Positions 9,908 through 19,543 of a DNA stretch of 41,471 nucleotides are shown here, piece after piece. The first letter of the stretch is position 1. Each line of letters opens with the position of its first letter. The notes beneath the pieces were generated by a model that did not search any database, was not told the DNA's origin, and worked only from the letters and a program-made list of their open reading frames with translations. The stretch comes from Promethearchaeota archaeon (GTDB lineage: Archaea > Asgardarchaeota > Lokiarchaeia > Sigyniarchaeales > SOKP01): the NCBI GenBank assembly GCA_019058015.1, contig JAHLWH010000117.1, positions 1-41,471 on the forward strand, in the 5' to 3' direction. The position numbers and the translations under genes are program-made.

Positions 9908-11155
9908 GTGTCCAGATATAAAAAAAAAATAAATTTATTTCTATTTTTAATAATAATAGCCTTGTTATCCATTAATAGCCCCAATGTAAATGCAATACTT
10001 CAGATAAATATCTTAAAATTTGATACTGATAAAAATTATTATAATACTGATGAAAACATTAATATTGAAGCTTCTTGGATTTTAAATTATAATCCAATTG
10101 AGGAATGGGCTTATGTTCAAATTCAATTATTTGATAGTTTTGATCAATTAATGTGGTGCTCCGAGCAAAACGACACCATTGGCATTTTTAATAAAAATTG
10201 GACAATAGGTATATTAAGTTTGAATTTAAGTTTTTTTGAATATTCTACTAACTTTAGTATCATTTTTTATCTCTTTCATATGATTGGTGAAGAAATTTTT
10301 AGCTCTGGTCCAATAGCAACAAAATCCATTCAAGTTTTTAAAAAAATACTTTCATGTTCACTATTTGATTATGATGAAAAATTAAATTATGGGGAGATCT
10401 TATGTTTTCAAGCTTTATTTTTTAATATAACGAATAATAAAACAAATTATCCTGATAATCTGTTAGTAACCCTAAAAATCTATAAACAAATGGAATTAGT
10501 TTACGAGGAACTATATAATACCATAAATGGATTAATATACATCAATATCTCTACTTCAACATTTCCAATTATTGGTGAATTAGAATTAAAACTGATAACT
10601 TCTAATGATATTATTTATTTTAATCATATTTTTATTTACAGTTTAAAAGTTCAAAAGTTGGGTTTAAATTATACTCTTAATGAATATAATAAAAACGTAA
10701 AATATAATGAAAATGTCACAATTAATATAAGATTTTTCAACTGTAGTAATGGCCAAATTCGATATATTGAAATCTTTAATATAAGCGTAAGAATTTTTTC
10801 AAATAATATTTTGATTTACAAAAATTTTTATAATAGTAATAAAAATGGAACTCTCATTATATTAATTCCGAGTGAAATATTTGAAGAAAATGGAGAAAAA
10901 TCAATTTTCATTGACATTTTCAATAATTTATATTACAATGATCTATCAATTAAATTAACAATATTTTTTCAGAATAACCAAAATGATGATAACCAAGATG
11001 ATGATAACCAAAATGAAAATAATTTAATCTTTATTTTTAATAATCTAATCTTGATTTTAGTCATAAGTATTTTTAGTGGTGCAGGAACTTTATTTATTTT
11101 CCAAAGAAAGAGAAAAATTAATAAAAATTTATTTGAAATAACATTTAAACATTAA
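9908..11155 (+). CDS. Surface protein with signal peptide and C-terminal membrane anchor
   Basis: A 415-residue protein starting at GTG. It has a basic N-terminus and hydrophobic stretch ending near NVNA (signal peptide), then a beta-rich extracellular part with many NxS/T sequons (NITNN, NISTS, NVTIN). An acidic Asn/Asp linker (NQNDDNQDDDNQNENN) precedes a transmembrane helix (residues about 375-400) and a short basic cytoplasmic tail. The extracellular part looks like two or three Ig-like or similar beta domains, but no family is recognised. The layout suggests an adhesin-like or envelope protein. It converges with the ABCE1 gene. Confidence 0.7.
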   Translation: MSRYKKKINLFLFLIIIALLSINSPNVNAILQINILKFDTDKNYYNTDENINIEASWILNYNPIEEWAYVQIQLFDSFDQLMWCSEQNDTIGIFNKNWTIGILSLNLSFFEYSTNFSIIFYLFHMIGEEIFSSGPIATKSIQVFKKILSCSLFDYDEKLNYGEILCFQALFFNITNNKTNYPDNLLVTLKIYKQMELVYEELYNTINGLIYINISTSTFPIIGELELKLITSNDIIYFNHIFIYSLKVQKLGLNYTLNEYNKNVKYNENVTINIRFFNCSNGQIRYIEIFNISVRIFSNNILIYKNFYNSNKNGTLIILIPSEIFEENGEKSIFIDIFNNLYYNDLSIKLTIFFQNNQNDDNQDDDNQNENNLIFIFNNLILILVISIFSGAGTLFIFQRKRKINKNLFEITFKH

Positions 11156-11191
11156 AATAATTAAAAATTTTCGAATTAATTAATCTAAAAT

Positions 11192-12994
11192 TTATGAAGC
11201 ATAATAAAATTCATTTATTTTTTTCTGATATTCATCCTTTGTACTTCCTGGTTTATTTACTCTAGGTCGTTTCGTTAAATTATCGCGTCTAAATGTAATA
11301 TCCATAACTTTAAGAAATCTATTAAAACCATCTCTTAACTCCAATGGAACTGAAGCATCCCCCTTTATTCCTGGAACCCCCTCAAAAATCATAATTGAAT
11401 CTGCAATGAAATCTTGTGTAACTATATCATGTTCGACAACAAAAGCTGCTTTTTTCAGTTCTTCAATAACTTTTCTTATTAATTGCGCAATATTTAATCT
11501 CATTTCAACATCTAAAAAAGCACAGGGTTCGTCTATTAAAAATATATCTGCTTTTTCAGCTAAACATTTTGCAATTTCAACACGTTGTAGCTCGCCTTCA
11601 CTTAATTCAGTAATTTTTCTTTGTTCAATATTTCGTAAATTGAGATTATTAATTAAACGTTTTATTATTGGTGGAGATAAATGAGGTTTTGATTTAATAT
11701 TAGATATTAAATTTTCAACTGTTAGATCTTGTTCTGGTTTAATATATTGTGGTTTTATTGATATATCAAGTTCAGTAGATTCTTTTTGAGAAATATTTTT
11801 CTTAAGATTCGCCTGATTGGCTATAAGATTAATGAATGTGGTCTTCCCAATTGCATTTGGCCCTAAGATCCCAATAACTTCACCAGCATGTATCTCACTA
11901 CCAGATACCTTTAAATGAAATTCTCCCCTTTGTGTTTCTAAATCTTTATATGAAAAAATAATTTTTCCTTTATCAAAGGAAGAAATCTGTGGAGGACGGA
12001 CATGAAAAATTACTGGGTCTTCTCTAATACGCATATTTTCATCTTTGATATAACCTTGTAAGTAAATGTTTATTCCATTACGTACACTTTGAGGGTGTGA
12101 AACAATTCCATATACTCCAGGTTTTCCGTAAAAAATTGAAACGTAATCACTTAAATAATCTAAGATAGCTAAGTCATGCTCAACAACTACGATGGTTTTT
12201 CCATTTTCTGCTAAAGATCTAATAATTTTTGCTACTTTTATTCGTTCACTTACGTCTAAATATGATGTTGGCTCGTCTATCAAATAAATATCTCCATCTC
12301 TTAAAAATGCAACTGCTATCAACATTCTTTGTAATTCTCCTCCAGATAAAACGGAAATCTCCCTATTTAATATTTTCCCTAAATTTAATTTTTTAATAAT
12401 TTCGTCTAAATAATAATTATTCCTTATTCCTTTCAGGATATCTCCTAATTTTCCTGAGATCTTTTTGGGAATATCAGTAATATTTTGGGGTTTATGAATT
12501 ATCTTAATACTTTTTTCCCTTAAACCAATAAAATATCCTTGTAATTCTGAACCTTTAAATTGATCTATAATTTTATTCCAATCTGGAGTATCATTACCGA
12601 ATTTGCCTAAATTAAGAATTATTTCTCCAGCTAAAATTTTTAACATAGTACTTTTTCCACAACCATTGGGTCCAATTAAACCCAAAACACTTCCTTTTTT
12701 AGGTATTGCCATACGGAAAAGAGCAAAGCCATCTGTAGCATATCTATAAGATATCTCATTTTTCAATGGATCAGGTAAATTTATTATGCTGATACTGTTA
12801 AATGGACACTTTTTAACACAAATTCCGCATCCCGAGCACAAATTTTCAAAAATCTCAATTTTTTTCTCATTTAATAGAACTATTGTTTTGACACCTGTTC
12901 TCACCATAGGACAATATTTTATACAAGGTTTTTGACCAAATGGACTACACTTATGTGGTTTGCAAGTCTCTCTATTAAGAACGGCTATTCGCAT
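11192..12994 (-). CDS. abcE1: ABCE1/Rli1 ribosome recycling ATPase
   Basis: A 600-residue ABCE1 homologue, the usual length. It splits ribosomes after termination by ATP-driven clamp closure. The N-terminal iron-sulphur domain has both cysteine sets (CKPHKCSPF...C..YC and CSGCGICVKKCPF). The first ATPase domain has GPNGCGKST (about 107), LSGGELQRM and DEPTSYLD. The second has GPNAIGKTT (about 378), LSEGELQRV and DEPCAFLD. The second signature reads LSEGE instead of the common LSGGE, and the following motif has CAFLD in place of the commoner SAYLD. The gene is divergent from lysS across 103 bp, so two translation genes share a promoter region. Confidence 0.97.
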   Translation of the reverse strand: MRIAVLNRETCKPHKCSPFGQKPCIKYCPMVRTGVKTIVLLNEKKIEIFENLCSGCGICVKKCPFNSISIINLPDPLKNEISYRYATDGFALFRMAIPKKGSVLGLIGPNGCGKSTMLKILAGEIILNLGKFGNDTPDWNKIIDQFKGSELQGYFIGLREKSIKIIHKPQNITDIPKKISGKLGDILKGIRNNYYLDEIIKKLNLGKILNREISVLSGGELQRMLIAVAFLRDGDIYLIDEPTSYLDVSERIKVAKIIRSLAENGKTIVVVEHDLAILDYLSDYVSIFYGKPGVYGIVSHPQSVRNGINIYLQGYIKDENMRIREDPVIFHVRPPQISSFDKGKIIFSYKDLETQRGEFHLKVSGSEIHAGEVIGILGPNAIGKTTFINLIANQANLKKNISQKESTELDISIKPQYIKPEQDLTVENLISNIKSKPHLSPPIIKRLINNLNLRNIEQRKITELSEGELQRVEIAKCLAEKADIFLIDEPCAFLDVEMRLNIAQLIRKVIEELKKAAFVVEHDIVTQDFIADSIMIFEGVPGIKGDASVPLELRDGFNRFLKVMDITFRRDNLTKRPRVNKPGSTKDEYQKKINEFYYAS

Positions 12995-13097
12995 ATTAAA
13001 TTAACCTTTAATTATACTTAAAAGCTAAAAATTAAATTTGTCTAAAAACTTTTATCTTTATATCAATAAAGAATTTACAAATTTTAATTAAAATTCA
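12995..13097. promoter_or_regulatory. Divergent promoter region of abcE1 and lysS
   Basis: A 103-bp AT-rich spacer between two divergent start codons. A TATA-like element (CTTTATATC, 13056-13064) lies 34-42 nt before the lysS TTG, implying a very short leader there. The abcE1 side has a TAAGTATAATTAAA-like stretch near 13008-13021. Assignment is by position and composition only. Confidence 0.4.
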
Positions 13098-14816
13098 TTG
13101 AGGACTTTGCAAAAAGAGTACCCTATTCACTGGCTTGAAGAAATTATCAATAAAATTTTGGATAAAAATTTATCAGAAATTACTTTAGCTACTGGTAAAA
13201 CACCCTCTGGACATATTCATATGGGGATTTTAAGAGAATTAATAATATGTGATTCAATTCGTAGAAAATTAGAGGAAAATAGAAAAAAGATAAATTTTTT
13301 CTTATTTATCGATAGTTTAGATGCTGCTAAACGATTTCCTGAATATATTGACAAAACTTTTACTAAAAAATATTTGGGAAAACCATTCTCGAAAATCCCG
13401 TGTCCCGTAGATGAAACAGGTTATAATAGCTATGCTGATTATTTTGGAACAGAACTGATCTCGACCTTTAAACAATTTGGAATAAAAGCGGATGTAATTT
13501 GGACTCATGAATTATATCAAGATATAATAATGAAGGATAAGATAAGAATCTCATTAAACAATACTGATAAAATCAAAGAGATATTTAGAAAAAATATTTT
13601 ACCAACTTTAGACGAAAAAAATAGAAAGTTATTTATAGATACTCAAAAGAACTGGTTTCCAGCAATGGTCATTTGCGAAAAATGTGGTAAAATGCAAAAA
13701 ATTGATGAAAATGGGTCAATAAAACCTAATCGTGTTTTATCTTATGATAAAAATAAAGATACAGTTTCCTTTTCTTGCACATCATGTGGTAATAGTGGAG
13801 AAATTACAATTAATAAAGGAGAATTAAAATTAAATTGGCGGGTTGATTGGCCTGCTAAATGGGCAATATTTAAAACTACTTGTGAACCTGCAGGAAAAGA
13901 TCATAGTGTAAAAGGAGGATCTTATGACACTGGTTTGGAAATATGTAAAATTATTTTCAATTATGATGGACCAATCAAATTAAGTTATGAATGGTTAAGA
14001 TTGGGAGATCAAGATATGAAGACATCAAAGGGAATAATCTTTACACCAAAAAAATACCTTAAAATAGCTGATCCCGAAATTTTACGCATGTTATTTTTAA
14101 GAACACCTCCAAATAAACATATTTCATTTAGACTTGAAGAATTATATCAGCTTTACGACTATTATGAAAAAATGGAAAACGTTTATTATGATATAGAACA
14201 TGCTAATTCAGAAACAGAAGAAAAATTTCTAAAATATATTTATCCACTTTGTCAAACAAGTAGAATTTCAACGAAAAAACCTCTTAGATTACCTTTTAAG
14301 TATTTAACTACTATAGTGCAATTAAAAACCATTCTAAAAATCGAGGGAATCTATGAAAAAGCAAAGAAAATTTTAAGATATAAAGGGTTTGATGAGAATC
14401 TTCCTTTTAATGACTTTGAAACACAATTAAATAGGGCACAAAAATGGATAAATGAAATAAAAGATATTTTGAAAAATGAAAAAAATGAGTCCATTAAAAG
14501 AAAAATATTGAATAAAGTAACAATATTTGAAGTTCCTGATAACGTTTCAGAAAATATTAAAAATAATTTAAGTCTCACTCAAAAATTAGGAATAAAATTA
14601 TTAAAGATGTTTTTAATCTCAAATAAGGATTTAAGTGATGAAGTAATTCAAAATAAAATTTTTGATATAGCTAAAAATGAATTAAAAATTAAACCCCAGA
14701 AATTATTTAAAACTATTTATTTAATAATAATAGGAAAAGAATTCGGCCCAAGATTAGGCCCATTTCTTCTAATGTTGGATAAAGATTGGCTAATAAATCG
14801 TTTATCTATCGAATGA
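13098..14816 (+). CDS. lysS: Class I lysyl-tRNA synthetase
   Basis: A 572-residue class I LysRS (LysK type), found in many archaea in place of the class II enzyme. It charges tRNA-Lys. The HIGH-like motif is HIHMG at residues 39-43 within GKTPSGHIHMG. The KMSKS-like motif is MKTSKG at about 306-311. A zinc-binding insert contains CEKCGK near 192 and CTSCG near 227. The C-terminal third is helical, as expected for anticodon recognition. The start is TTG at 13098; a second TTG at 13107 is possible. The domain order and length leave little doubt about the family. Confidence 0.96.
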   Translation: MRTLQKEYPIHWLEEIINKILDKNLSEITLATGKTPSGHIHMGILRELIICDSIRRKLEENRKKINFFLFIDSLDAAKRFPEYIDKTFTKKYLGKPFSKIPCPVDETGYNSYADYFGTELISTFKQFGIKADVIWTHELYQDIIMKDKIRISLNNTDKIKEIFRKNILPTLDEKNRKLFIDTQKNWFPAMVICEKCGKMQKIDENGSIKPNRVLSYDKNKDTVSFSCTSCGNSGEITINKGELKLNWRVDWPAKWAIFKTTCEPAGKDHSVKGGSYDTGLEICKIIFNYDGPIKLSYEWLRLGDQDMKTSKGIIFTPKKYLKIADPEILRMLFLRTPPNKHISFRLEELYQLYDYYEKMENVYYDIEHANSETEEKFLKYIYPLCQTSRISTKKPLRLPFKYLTTIVQLKTILKIEGIYEKAKKILRYKGFDENLPFNDFETQLNRAQKWINEIKDILKNEKNESIKRKILNKVTIFEVPDNVSENIKNNLSLTQKLGIKLLKMFLISNKDLSDEVIQNKIFDIAKNELKIKPQKLFKTIYLIIIGKEFGPRLGPFLLMLDKDWLINRLSIE

Positions 14817-14855
14817 AAAATTTTTTTATAGATTCATTTTGTTGTGCTTTTTTTG

Positions 14856-15074
14856 TTATTTTTGAGAATCAATCTTTTTAATTTTATTCTTAAATCGTTT
14901 AAATATTGATCCTTTCATTTCTTTTTCTTTTTTTTCTTGCTTGATTTTTTGGAAGCATTTATCACAATAATCTTTAGTTTCTGAAATCATCTTGTTGCAT
15001 TTTAAGCAATGCTTATGTGGATAGATCCATTCATTTTTTTTTTTATATTTTTCATACTTACTCAACAGATTCAC
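14856..15074 (-). CDS. Small zinc-ribbon protein (DUF2116-like)
   Basis: A 72-residue basic protein with one zinc-binding site: HKHCLKC near residue 20 and YCDKC near 36. The HKHC..C....D..CC..C style is that of the archaeal DUF2116 zinc ribbons. Many family members end in a membrane helix; this one ends in a long Lys-rich helix instead. It lies between lysS (convergent) and the signal peptidase gene (divergent). Role unknown. Confidence 0.6.
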   Translation of the reverse strand: MNLLSKYEKYKKKNEWIYPHKHCLKCNKMISETKDYCDKCFQKIKQEKKEKEMKGSIFKRFKNKIKKIDSQK

Positions 15075-15139
15075 CTTATCACAAAATCATTTGGATAATT
15101 AAAAAAATTATTGACTTTTTAAAGGATTTATTAAAAATA

Positions 15140-15772
15140 ATGAATAAGATGATTGAAAAAAAATTATTTAAGGAAATCTTGTTTTCTTTTAAAATAATTA
15201 TAATTTTTTTCATTATATTAATACCTTTTTTGCTTTTTAATAAAAATATATATATAATTACTTCAAATTCAATGTATCCTAATCTAAACATTGGAGACCT
15301 TATTTATGTAGAAAAAAAAAATAGCTCAAATATAAAAGTTGGATTTAATGAGGGGGACATCTTAATTATCCAAGGTCCTGATTATTATTATGAAAATGGT
15401 TTAAATCCTTTTTTTTTAAACTATTTAATGAATAATACACCAATCATACATAGAGCTATTGATAAAAAAATTATTAATGAAAAATATTATTTTTTAATGA
15501 AAGGAGATAATAATCTTTTAGTTGATGGAGCCTTTAAAATAATTAATATTTCTGAAGATTATAGTTATTTTTTCATTGAATATAACAAATCAGATGCTAT
15601 ATATGTTAGCGAAGAAAAAGTATTAGGTGTGTATATATTCAAAATTCCTTATATTGGGTATCTAAAAATATTTTTTCCCTATATTTTAATTTTGGTTATC
15701 TCTATAATCATAATATTAATCTGCTTAAAATTAACTGGTTATAAAATTAAAATAATTAAAACCAAAACTTAA
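15140..15772 (+). CDS. Signal peptidase I (archaeal/Sec11-like)
   Basis: The start is set at ATG 15140 (210 residues) because a longer frame from 15017 would overlap the divergent zinc-ribbon gene and adds an unlikely N-terminal extension. An N-terminal membrane helix (about 15-37) is followed by the catalytic box ITSNSMYPNL with Ser44, the strand GDLIYV, and the IIHRAI box with His104. A KGDNN..VDG motif supplies the conserved aspartates. His in place of the bacterial Lys marks the archaeal/ER (S26B) type. A second membrane helix lies at the C-terminus. It would remove signal peptides from exported proteins such as the surface proteins in this window. Confidence 0.9.
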   Translation: MNKMIEKKLFKEILFSFKIIIIFFIILIPFLLFNKNIYIITSNSMYPNLNIGDLIYVEKKNSSNIKVGFNEGDILIIQGPDYYYENGLNPFFLNYLMNNTPIIHRAIDKKIINEKYYFLMKGDNNLLVDGAFKIINISEDYSYFFIEYNKSDAIYVSEEKVLGVYIFKIPYIGYLKIFFPYILILVISIIIILICLKLTGYKIKIIKTKT

Positions 15773-15830
15773 TTAAAATTACGAAATTCTTCGGAATTTA
15801 AAATATTCTTTCTAAATTAAATTCAGAATA

Positions 15831-17015
15831 ATGATAAAAAAAGGAAAATATAATCTCTTCTCTTTTTCTATAGAAAATGAAATGATTATATATAACAGTA
15901 AAAATAGAATGAAAAAATTAGTTATTTTTAATCTTTTGAAGACAAATAACTTAGAAAAGATGATTCCGTTCTTAAACACCTTATTAAGGAAGGGTTTGAT
16001 AAAATATTATTCTATTCAATTTTTAAATAAAAAACATCTAAAGACTCTTATTTTATTAAATTACCAAGATAAGATAAAAGAGAATATTTTAAAGTCTATA
16101 GATAGAATTAAGGAAGAAATAAAAAAATCTTTAATAAAAAAATCTTTACATATAGAATTTTTAACTGATAATGAATTAAAGAGAGAGTTTATCAATATTA
16201 TCCTAGAAGAGGATTTAGATAAAGATCTAAAAATAAATACAAGAAATGATTTCTGTGTTATAAAAAATAATAAAAAAATTCAATTTATTAAATTATATTC
16301 ACTATATTTTATTCAAGATACACTAATTGAGTCTATTTTAAATATATTTTTCAACCTTATTACTGATTTAGGAATAAAAGGAAATTTAATTTTGAATTTT
16401 CTATTAAAAAATGGAAATATCATTTTTTCCTCATTTTTTGTTAAATATTATTATAATAAGAATATAGCCTCTAAAAGTGTTGAAACAGTTAATGAATTTA
16501 TTTCTAACGAATTATACTTAAAGGAAAAGAAAATAAAAAAAAATATGATTGGATATATATTATGGAGATTAAATTTTACCAAAAATTATTCAGATTATGA
16601 TAAAAATAAAGGCTTAGTATTCTCTTTATGTAGTATTATTAATGAAAATAAAAAATCATTGGTCTTAAATGGCCAAAAAAGCTTATTATCACCAATTAGT
16701 AAAAATTTTATGACTCTTCTCATAGAATTTCTAAAAAGAAATAATATTGAGTTTAATAAAAAAGATTCCCACCTGATAGAAATAAAGAATCAATATATAA
16801 TCTTATCAATTGATGATTTTAATCCATCAATAATTCAAGATATCTTCCAAAAATATTATCAAAATCGAATTATTTATATTATATTGCATGATTTACTCTT
16901 TTTCAAAAAGTTAGTATTAGAAACCAAAATCACTAATCTTTTAGGGGTTAAAATATTCAATCCAATAAGCTTCATTAAATTCTTGAAAAAAGCAAATTCA
17001 TTAATGATTTATTAA
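15831..17015 (+). CDS. Hypothetical protein, 394 residues
   Basis: No family recognised. The protein is Lys/Ile/Asn-rich, alpha/beta, without signal peptide or transmembrane segment. The N-terminal 100 residues alternate strands and helices (KLVIFNLLKTNNLEK, TLILLNYQDKI). The C-terminal part has strand-like pieces (IILSIDDFNPSII, RIIYIILHDLLFFKKL) that look like a Rossmann-like or nuclease-like fold, without a motif I can assign. It follows the signal peptidase gene by 58 bp on the same strand and could be cotranscribed with it. It converges with the uL23 gene. The long uninterrupted frame supports a real gene. Confidence 0.6.
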   Translation: MIKKGKYNLFSFSIENEMIIYNSKNRMKKLVIFNLLKTNNLEKMIPFLNTLLRKGLIKYYSIQFLNKKHLKTLILLNYQDKIKENILKSIDRIKEEIKKSLIKKSLHIEFLTDNELKREFINIILEEDLDKDLKINTRNDFCVIKNNKKIQFIKLYSLYFIQDTLIESILNIFFNLITDLGIKGNLILNFLLKNGNIIFSSFFVKYYYNKNIASKSVETVNEFISNELYLKEKKIKKNMIGYILWRLNFTKNYSDYDKNKGLVFSLCSIINENKKSLVLNGQKSLLSPISKNFMTLLIEFLKRNNIEFNKKDSHLIEIKNQYIILSIDDFNPSIIQDIFQKYYQNRIIYIILHDLLFFKKLVLETKITNLLGVKIFNPISFIKFLKKANSLMIY

Positions 17016-17084
17016 ATTGGCTGCTTTGTTTAAAACATACAGTATCTAAACTTAAGAAAAAATGGTATTTGTAATTAAAAATAA

Positions 17085-17348
17085 CTAGAAAATTCCTAAA
17101 TCTATAGCAAGATCAGAGGCTGAGTTATCTGGGTGAAGTTTAATAAATGCTTTTTTTTTCCCATCAGGTGTTATTAGGGTATTTACCTTTACTACTTTAA
17201 CTTTATGTATTCGTTCAATTGCCTTTTTAATTTGATTTTTATTTGCTTTTCTTTCTACATAAAAAACAATTTTGTTTTCATTTTCTATTAAATCAAATGT
17301 ATTTTCAGTTATCAATGGCTTTTTAATAATTTTATAATCATTTTCCAT
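17085..17348 (-). CDS. rpl23: Ribosomal protein uL23
   Basis: 87 residues, the archaeal size. It begins with the KKPLITENTFDLIE motif and has the VERKANKNQIKKAIE helix and the VNTLITPDGKKKAFIKL strands that contact 23S rRNA near the exit tunnel. It follows uL4 by 4 nt and ends the operon. The gene that normally follows (uL2) is absent; a convergent unrelated gene lies there instead. Confidence 0.96.
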   Translation of the reverse strand: MENDYKIIKKPLITENTFDLIENENKIVFYVERKANKNQIKKAIERIHKVKVVKVNTLITPDGKKKAFIKLHPDNSASDLAIDLGIF

Positions 17349-17352
17349 AAAT

Positions 17353-18141
17353 TTACACCAATATTTTAAATTGATTTAATTCATTGAAAGCATTTTGTGC
17401 CCATAAAACTAGTCTCCCTGGAATTCCACCAGGAGCAAAATCAATAGTTGATACATTATTTATATTTTTAACATCTACCCCAGGAATGTTTCTTGCAGCT
17501 TTATATATCCCAAAATCTTCTTTTATGATGATCAAAATACCTTTTTTATTTTTATATTTCCTACCTCTCCTTTTACCTTTGCCAGCTCTAATTTTTTTTC
17601 CTTTTTTAAAACGTTTAATCTCATTCTCTAATCCTATTTTTGTAAAGATTTCCATTATCTTCTTAGTACTTTTTATTGTTTGAATTTTATCATCTATAAC
17701 TAATGGAATTTTAGGGAGATCTTCAATAATATACCCTCTTTTTTTGACCCAATTTATATCAGCAGAGGCAGAAATTGATGATATTAATGCAATTGATTTT
17801 TCTTTCTTGTTTATTTTTTTAACTATTTTTTTTTTAGGTGTTGGAGCATGTGCTAATCTCCCTCCTTTTACGGAAGGAATAAATCCTGCATTTCTTGCCG
17901 TTAAAAATCCTGACCCTTGTATTCTGGGCACTCTAGCCATCCCAAATCCAGTTCCCCAGCTACGAGCAGTATTTCTTTTACCAGCAAGGGGATCTCTTCC
18001 TTGTTTTTGTTTATTTTGACTAAAATGGGCATTTATTGCTCTTTGAATCAAGTATAACTTTGGTTTTTCCTTAAATATCTTTGGTATCGAAACTGATTCT
18101 TTAGGTTTTCCATTTAAATTATATATATTTATTTTTTCCAT
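17353..18141 (-). CDS. rpl4: Ribosomal protein uL4
   Basis: 262 residues, the archaeal/eukaryotic length. The tunnel-lining loop is recognisable: QGRDPLAGKRNTARSWGTG, ARVPRIQGSGF and the GGRLAHAP stretch. The C-terminal half contains RAGKGKRRGRKYKNKKG and the VDVKNINNVSTIDFAPGG segment typical of L4/L1e. It sits 13 nt after uL3 and 4 nt before uL23, so the three genes form one transcription unit. Confidence 0.97.
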   Translation of the reverse strand: MEKINIYNLNGKPKESVSIPKIFKEKPKLYLIQRAINAHFSQNKQKQGRDPLAGKRNTARSWGTGFGMARVPRIQGSGFLTARNAGFIPSVKGGRLAHAPTPKKKIVKKINKKEKSIALISSISASADINWVKKRGYIIEDLPKIPLVIDDKIQTIKSTKKIMEIFTKIGLENEIKRFKKGKKIRAGKGKRRGRKYKNKKGILIIIKEDFGIYKAARNIPGVDVKNINNVSTIDFAPGGIPGRLVLWAQNAFNELNQFKILV

Positions 18142-18154
18142 AATACATCAATTC

Positions 18155-19174
18155 TTATTTTAATTGTTGGCTCTCTCGACTAATATATGAAATTTCTACT
18201 TGTGAATCAATAAATTTTTGAGCACCTCTAATGGTCTTTCTTAATTGTATTAATCTTTTTTTAGGTCCGGGTACGGAACCTAAAAGCATAATATAATCAC
18301 CCTTTACGAGGCCATATCTAATAAATCCACCTTTTGGATTAATCTCTTCGCCGTTCTCACCAATTTGCATAATTCTTTTATGGTATTCCGTTCTTTGGTG
18401 AAAACCCATTTGCCCTGCTCTTGGAACTGTATACAAAACTCTAGCGGGATGCCATGGACCGATGCAAGCAACAACTCTCCTAGCTTTATTATTTTTTCTA
18501 GATAAAATCGTAATTCCAAATCGTTTAACAGGACCTTGGAAACCTTTACCTTTTGTAATAGCAACAACATCAATTAATTCTCCAAGTTTGAAAACATCTC
18601 GGACTCTAATTTCCTTTCCTAAATTTCTAAAAGCTAAATTTAAAGCTTCATTTGGATCATCACCATTAGAAATTTTTATTTCAATAATATCTGGTTTTTT
18701 CCGTGGTAATGAAGCTTTGTGAGGTTGAGTTTGAAAAATTCCAAAAATTTCTGCTCCATCTTGTAGTTTTTTTTCAATTTCTTTTTTTTCTTCTTTTGGA
18801 TTAAAATTTTCTAATTTAATATTTTTAATCTTTCTTAGAAGATAATTATTAATTTCTTTAGTGAAAATATCTCCAATTATATATTTTCCATAGTTGTCTT
18901 GATTATATATTCTTATTCCAATTAGTATTAATGGAGGAGTATCGATGATAGTAACTGGTTTCATTAACTCTTTACCAAATGTTGAACTATATTTATAATC
19001 ATCGATATAAGTAATATGCGTCATTCCTGCTTTAAATCCACAAAAACCCAAAAAACTTGTTTCTCCCTCAAGATCTCCCCAATGTTTAATGTGTCCCTTT
19101 ATTGAAGATGCTCGTTTTCTAGGTAAAAATGCAAGAGAGCCATGCCTTGGTGCGTGTTGCTTTCTATGTCCCAT
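18155..19174 (-). CDS. rpl3: Ribosomal protein uL3
   Basis: The start is placed at ATG 19174 (340 residues, MGHRKQHAPRHGS) rather than the GTG four codons upstream. An AGGTG ribosome-binding site at 19184-19188 overlaps that GTG and is well spaced from the ATG, and the family begins with GHRK. Conserved blocks include LPRKRASS, AGMTHI, the TKGKGFQGPVKR loop that reaches toward the peptidyl transferase centre, and GWHPARV-like and GQMGFHQRTEYHKRI segments. It is the first gene of the L3-L4-L23 operon and is divergent from tfb. Confidence 0.97.
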   Translation of the reverse strand: MGHRKQHAPRHGSLAFLPRKRASSIKGHIKHWGDLEGETSFLGFCGFKAGMTHITYIDDYKYSSTFGKELMKPVTIIDTPPLILIGIRIYNQDNYGKYIIGDIFTKEINNYLLRKIKNIKLENFNPKEEKKEIEKKLQDGAEIFGIFQTQPHKASLPRKKPDIIEIKISNGDDPNEALNLAFRNLGKEIRVRDVFKLGELIDVVAITKGKGFQGPVKRFGITILSRKNNKARRVVACIGPWHPARVLYTVPRAGQMGFHQRTEYHKRIMQIGENGEEINPKGGFIRYGLVKGDYIMLLGSVPGPKKRLIQLRKTIRGAQKFIDSQVEISYISRESQQLK

Positions 19175-19183
19175 TTTGTTTAA

Positions 19184-19188
19184 CACCT
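19184..19188 (-). promoter_or_regulatory. Ribosome-binding site deciding the uL3 start
   Basis: AGGTG on the minus strand, nine bases before ATG 19174. It overlaps the competing GTG and so favours the ATG. Confidence 0.6.
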
Positions 19189-19543
19189 AAATTAAATAGA
19201 TAAAAGAAATAAAATAAATAAATTTTTTGATACAAGAAAAATTAAATAAGATTCAAATAAGATGAATATAAGAAAATATTGATAGATTGTTAAAATTAGA
19301 GAAAATTTATCACTTAATTAATTTTTTGATTAATCATAAAGATTTTATCATTTTTATCTTAAAGCTTAATTTTGGTATCTATATTTCATATCAATTTCAT
19401 TCTTAATTTACTCCCTCTCTCTCTCTCCTAGGAATAAACTTCTTTTTGAAAGGAATCGTGTTCTATTAGATGGTAATCTCCTTTTCAGAAAATAAAATAA
19501 AAGATTTAAGTCTTTTTGTTAATAAAAAGGGGTTTTATTTAAT
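19187..19543. other. Divergent intergenic region between rpl3 and tfb
   Basis: About 357 bp, strongly AT-rich, and expected to hold both promoters. It contains one conspicuous pyrimidine tract (CTCCCTCTCTCTCTCTCC, about 19411-19428), unlike the surrounding sequence. No RNA gene was recognised. Confidence 0.5.

Noticed and set aside
15017..15139. 41-residue N-terminal extension of the signal peptidase
   Set aside because: It overlaps the divergent zinc-ribbon gene and would place an odd aromatic segment before the normal signal-anchor helix.
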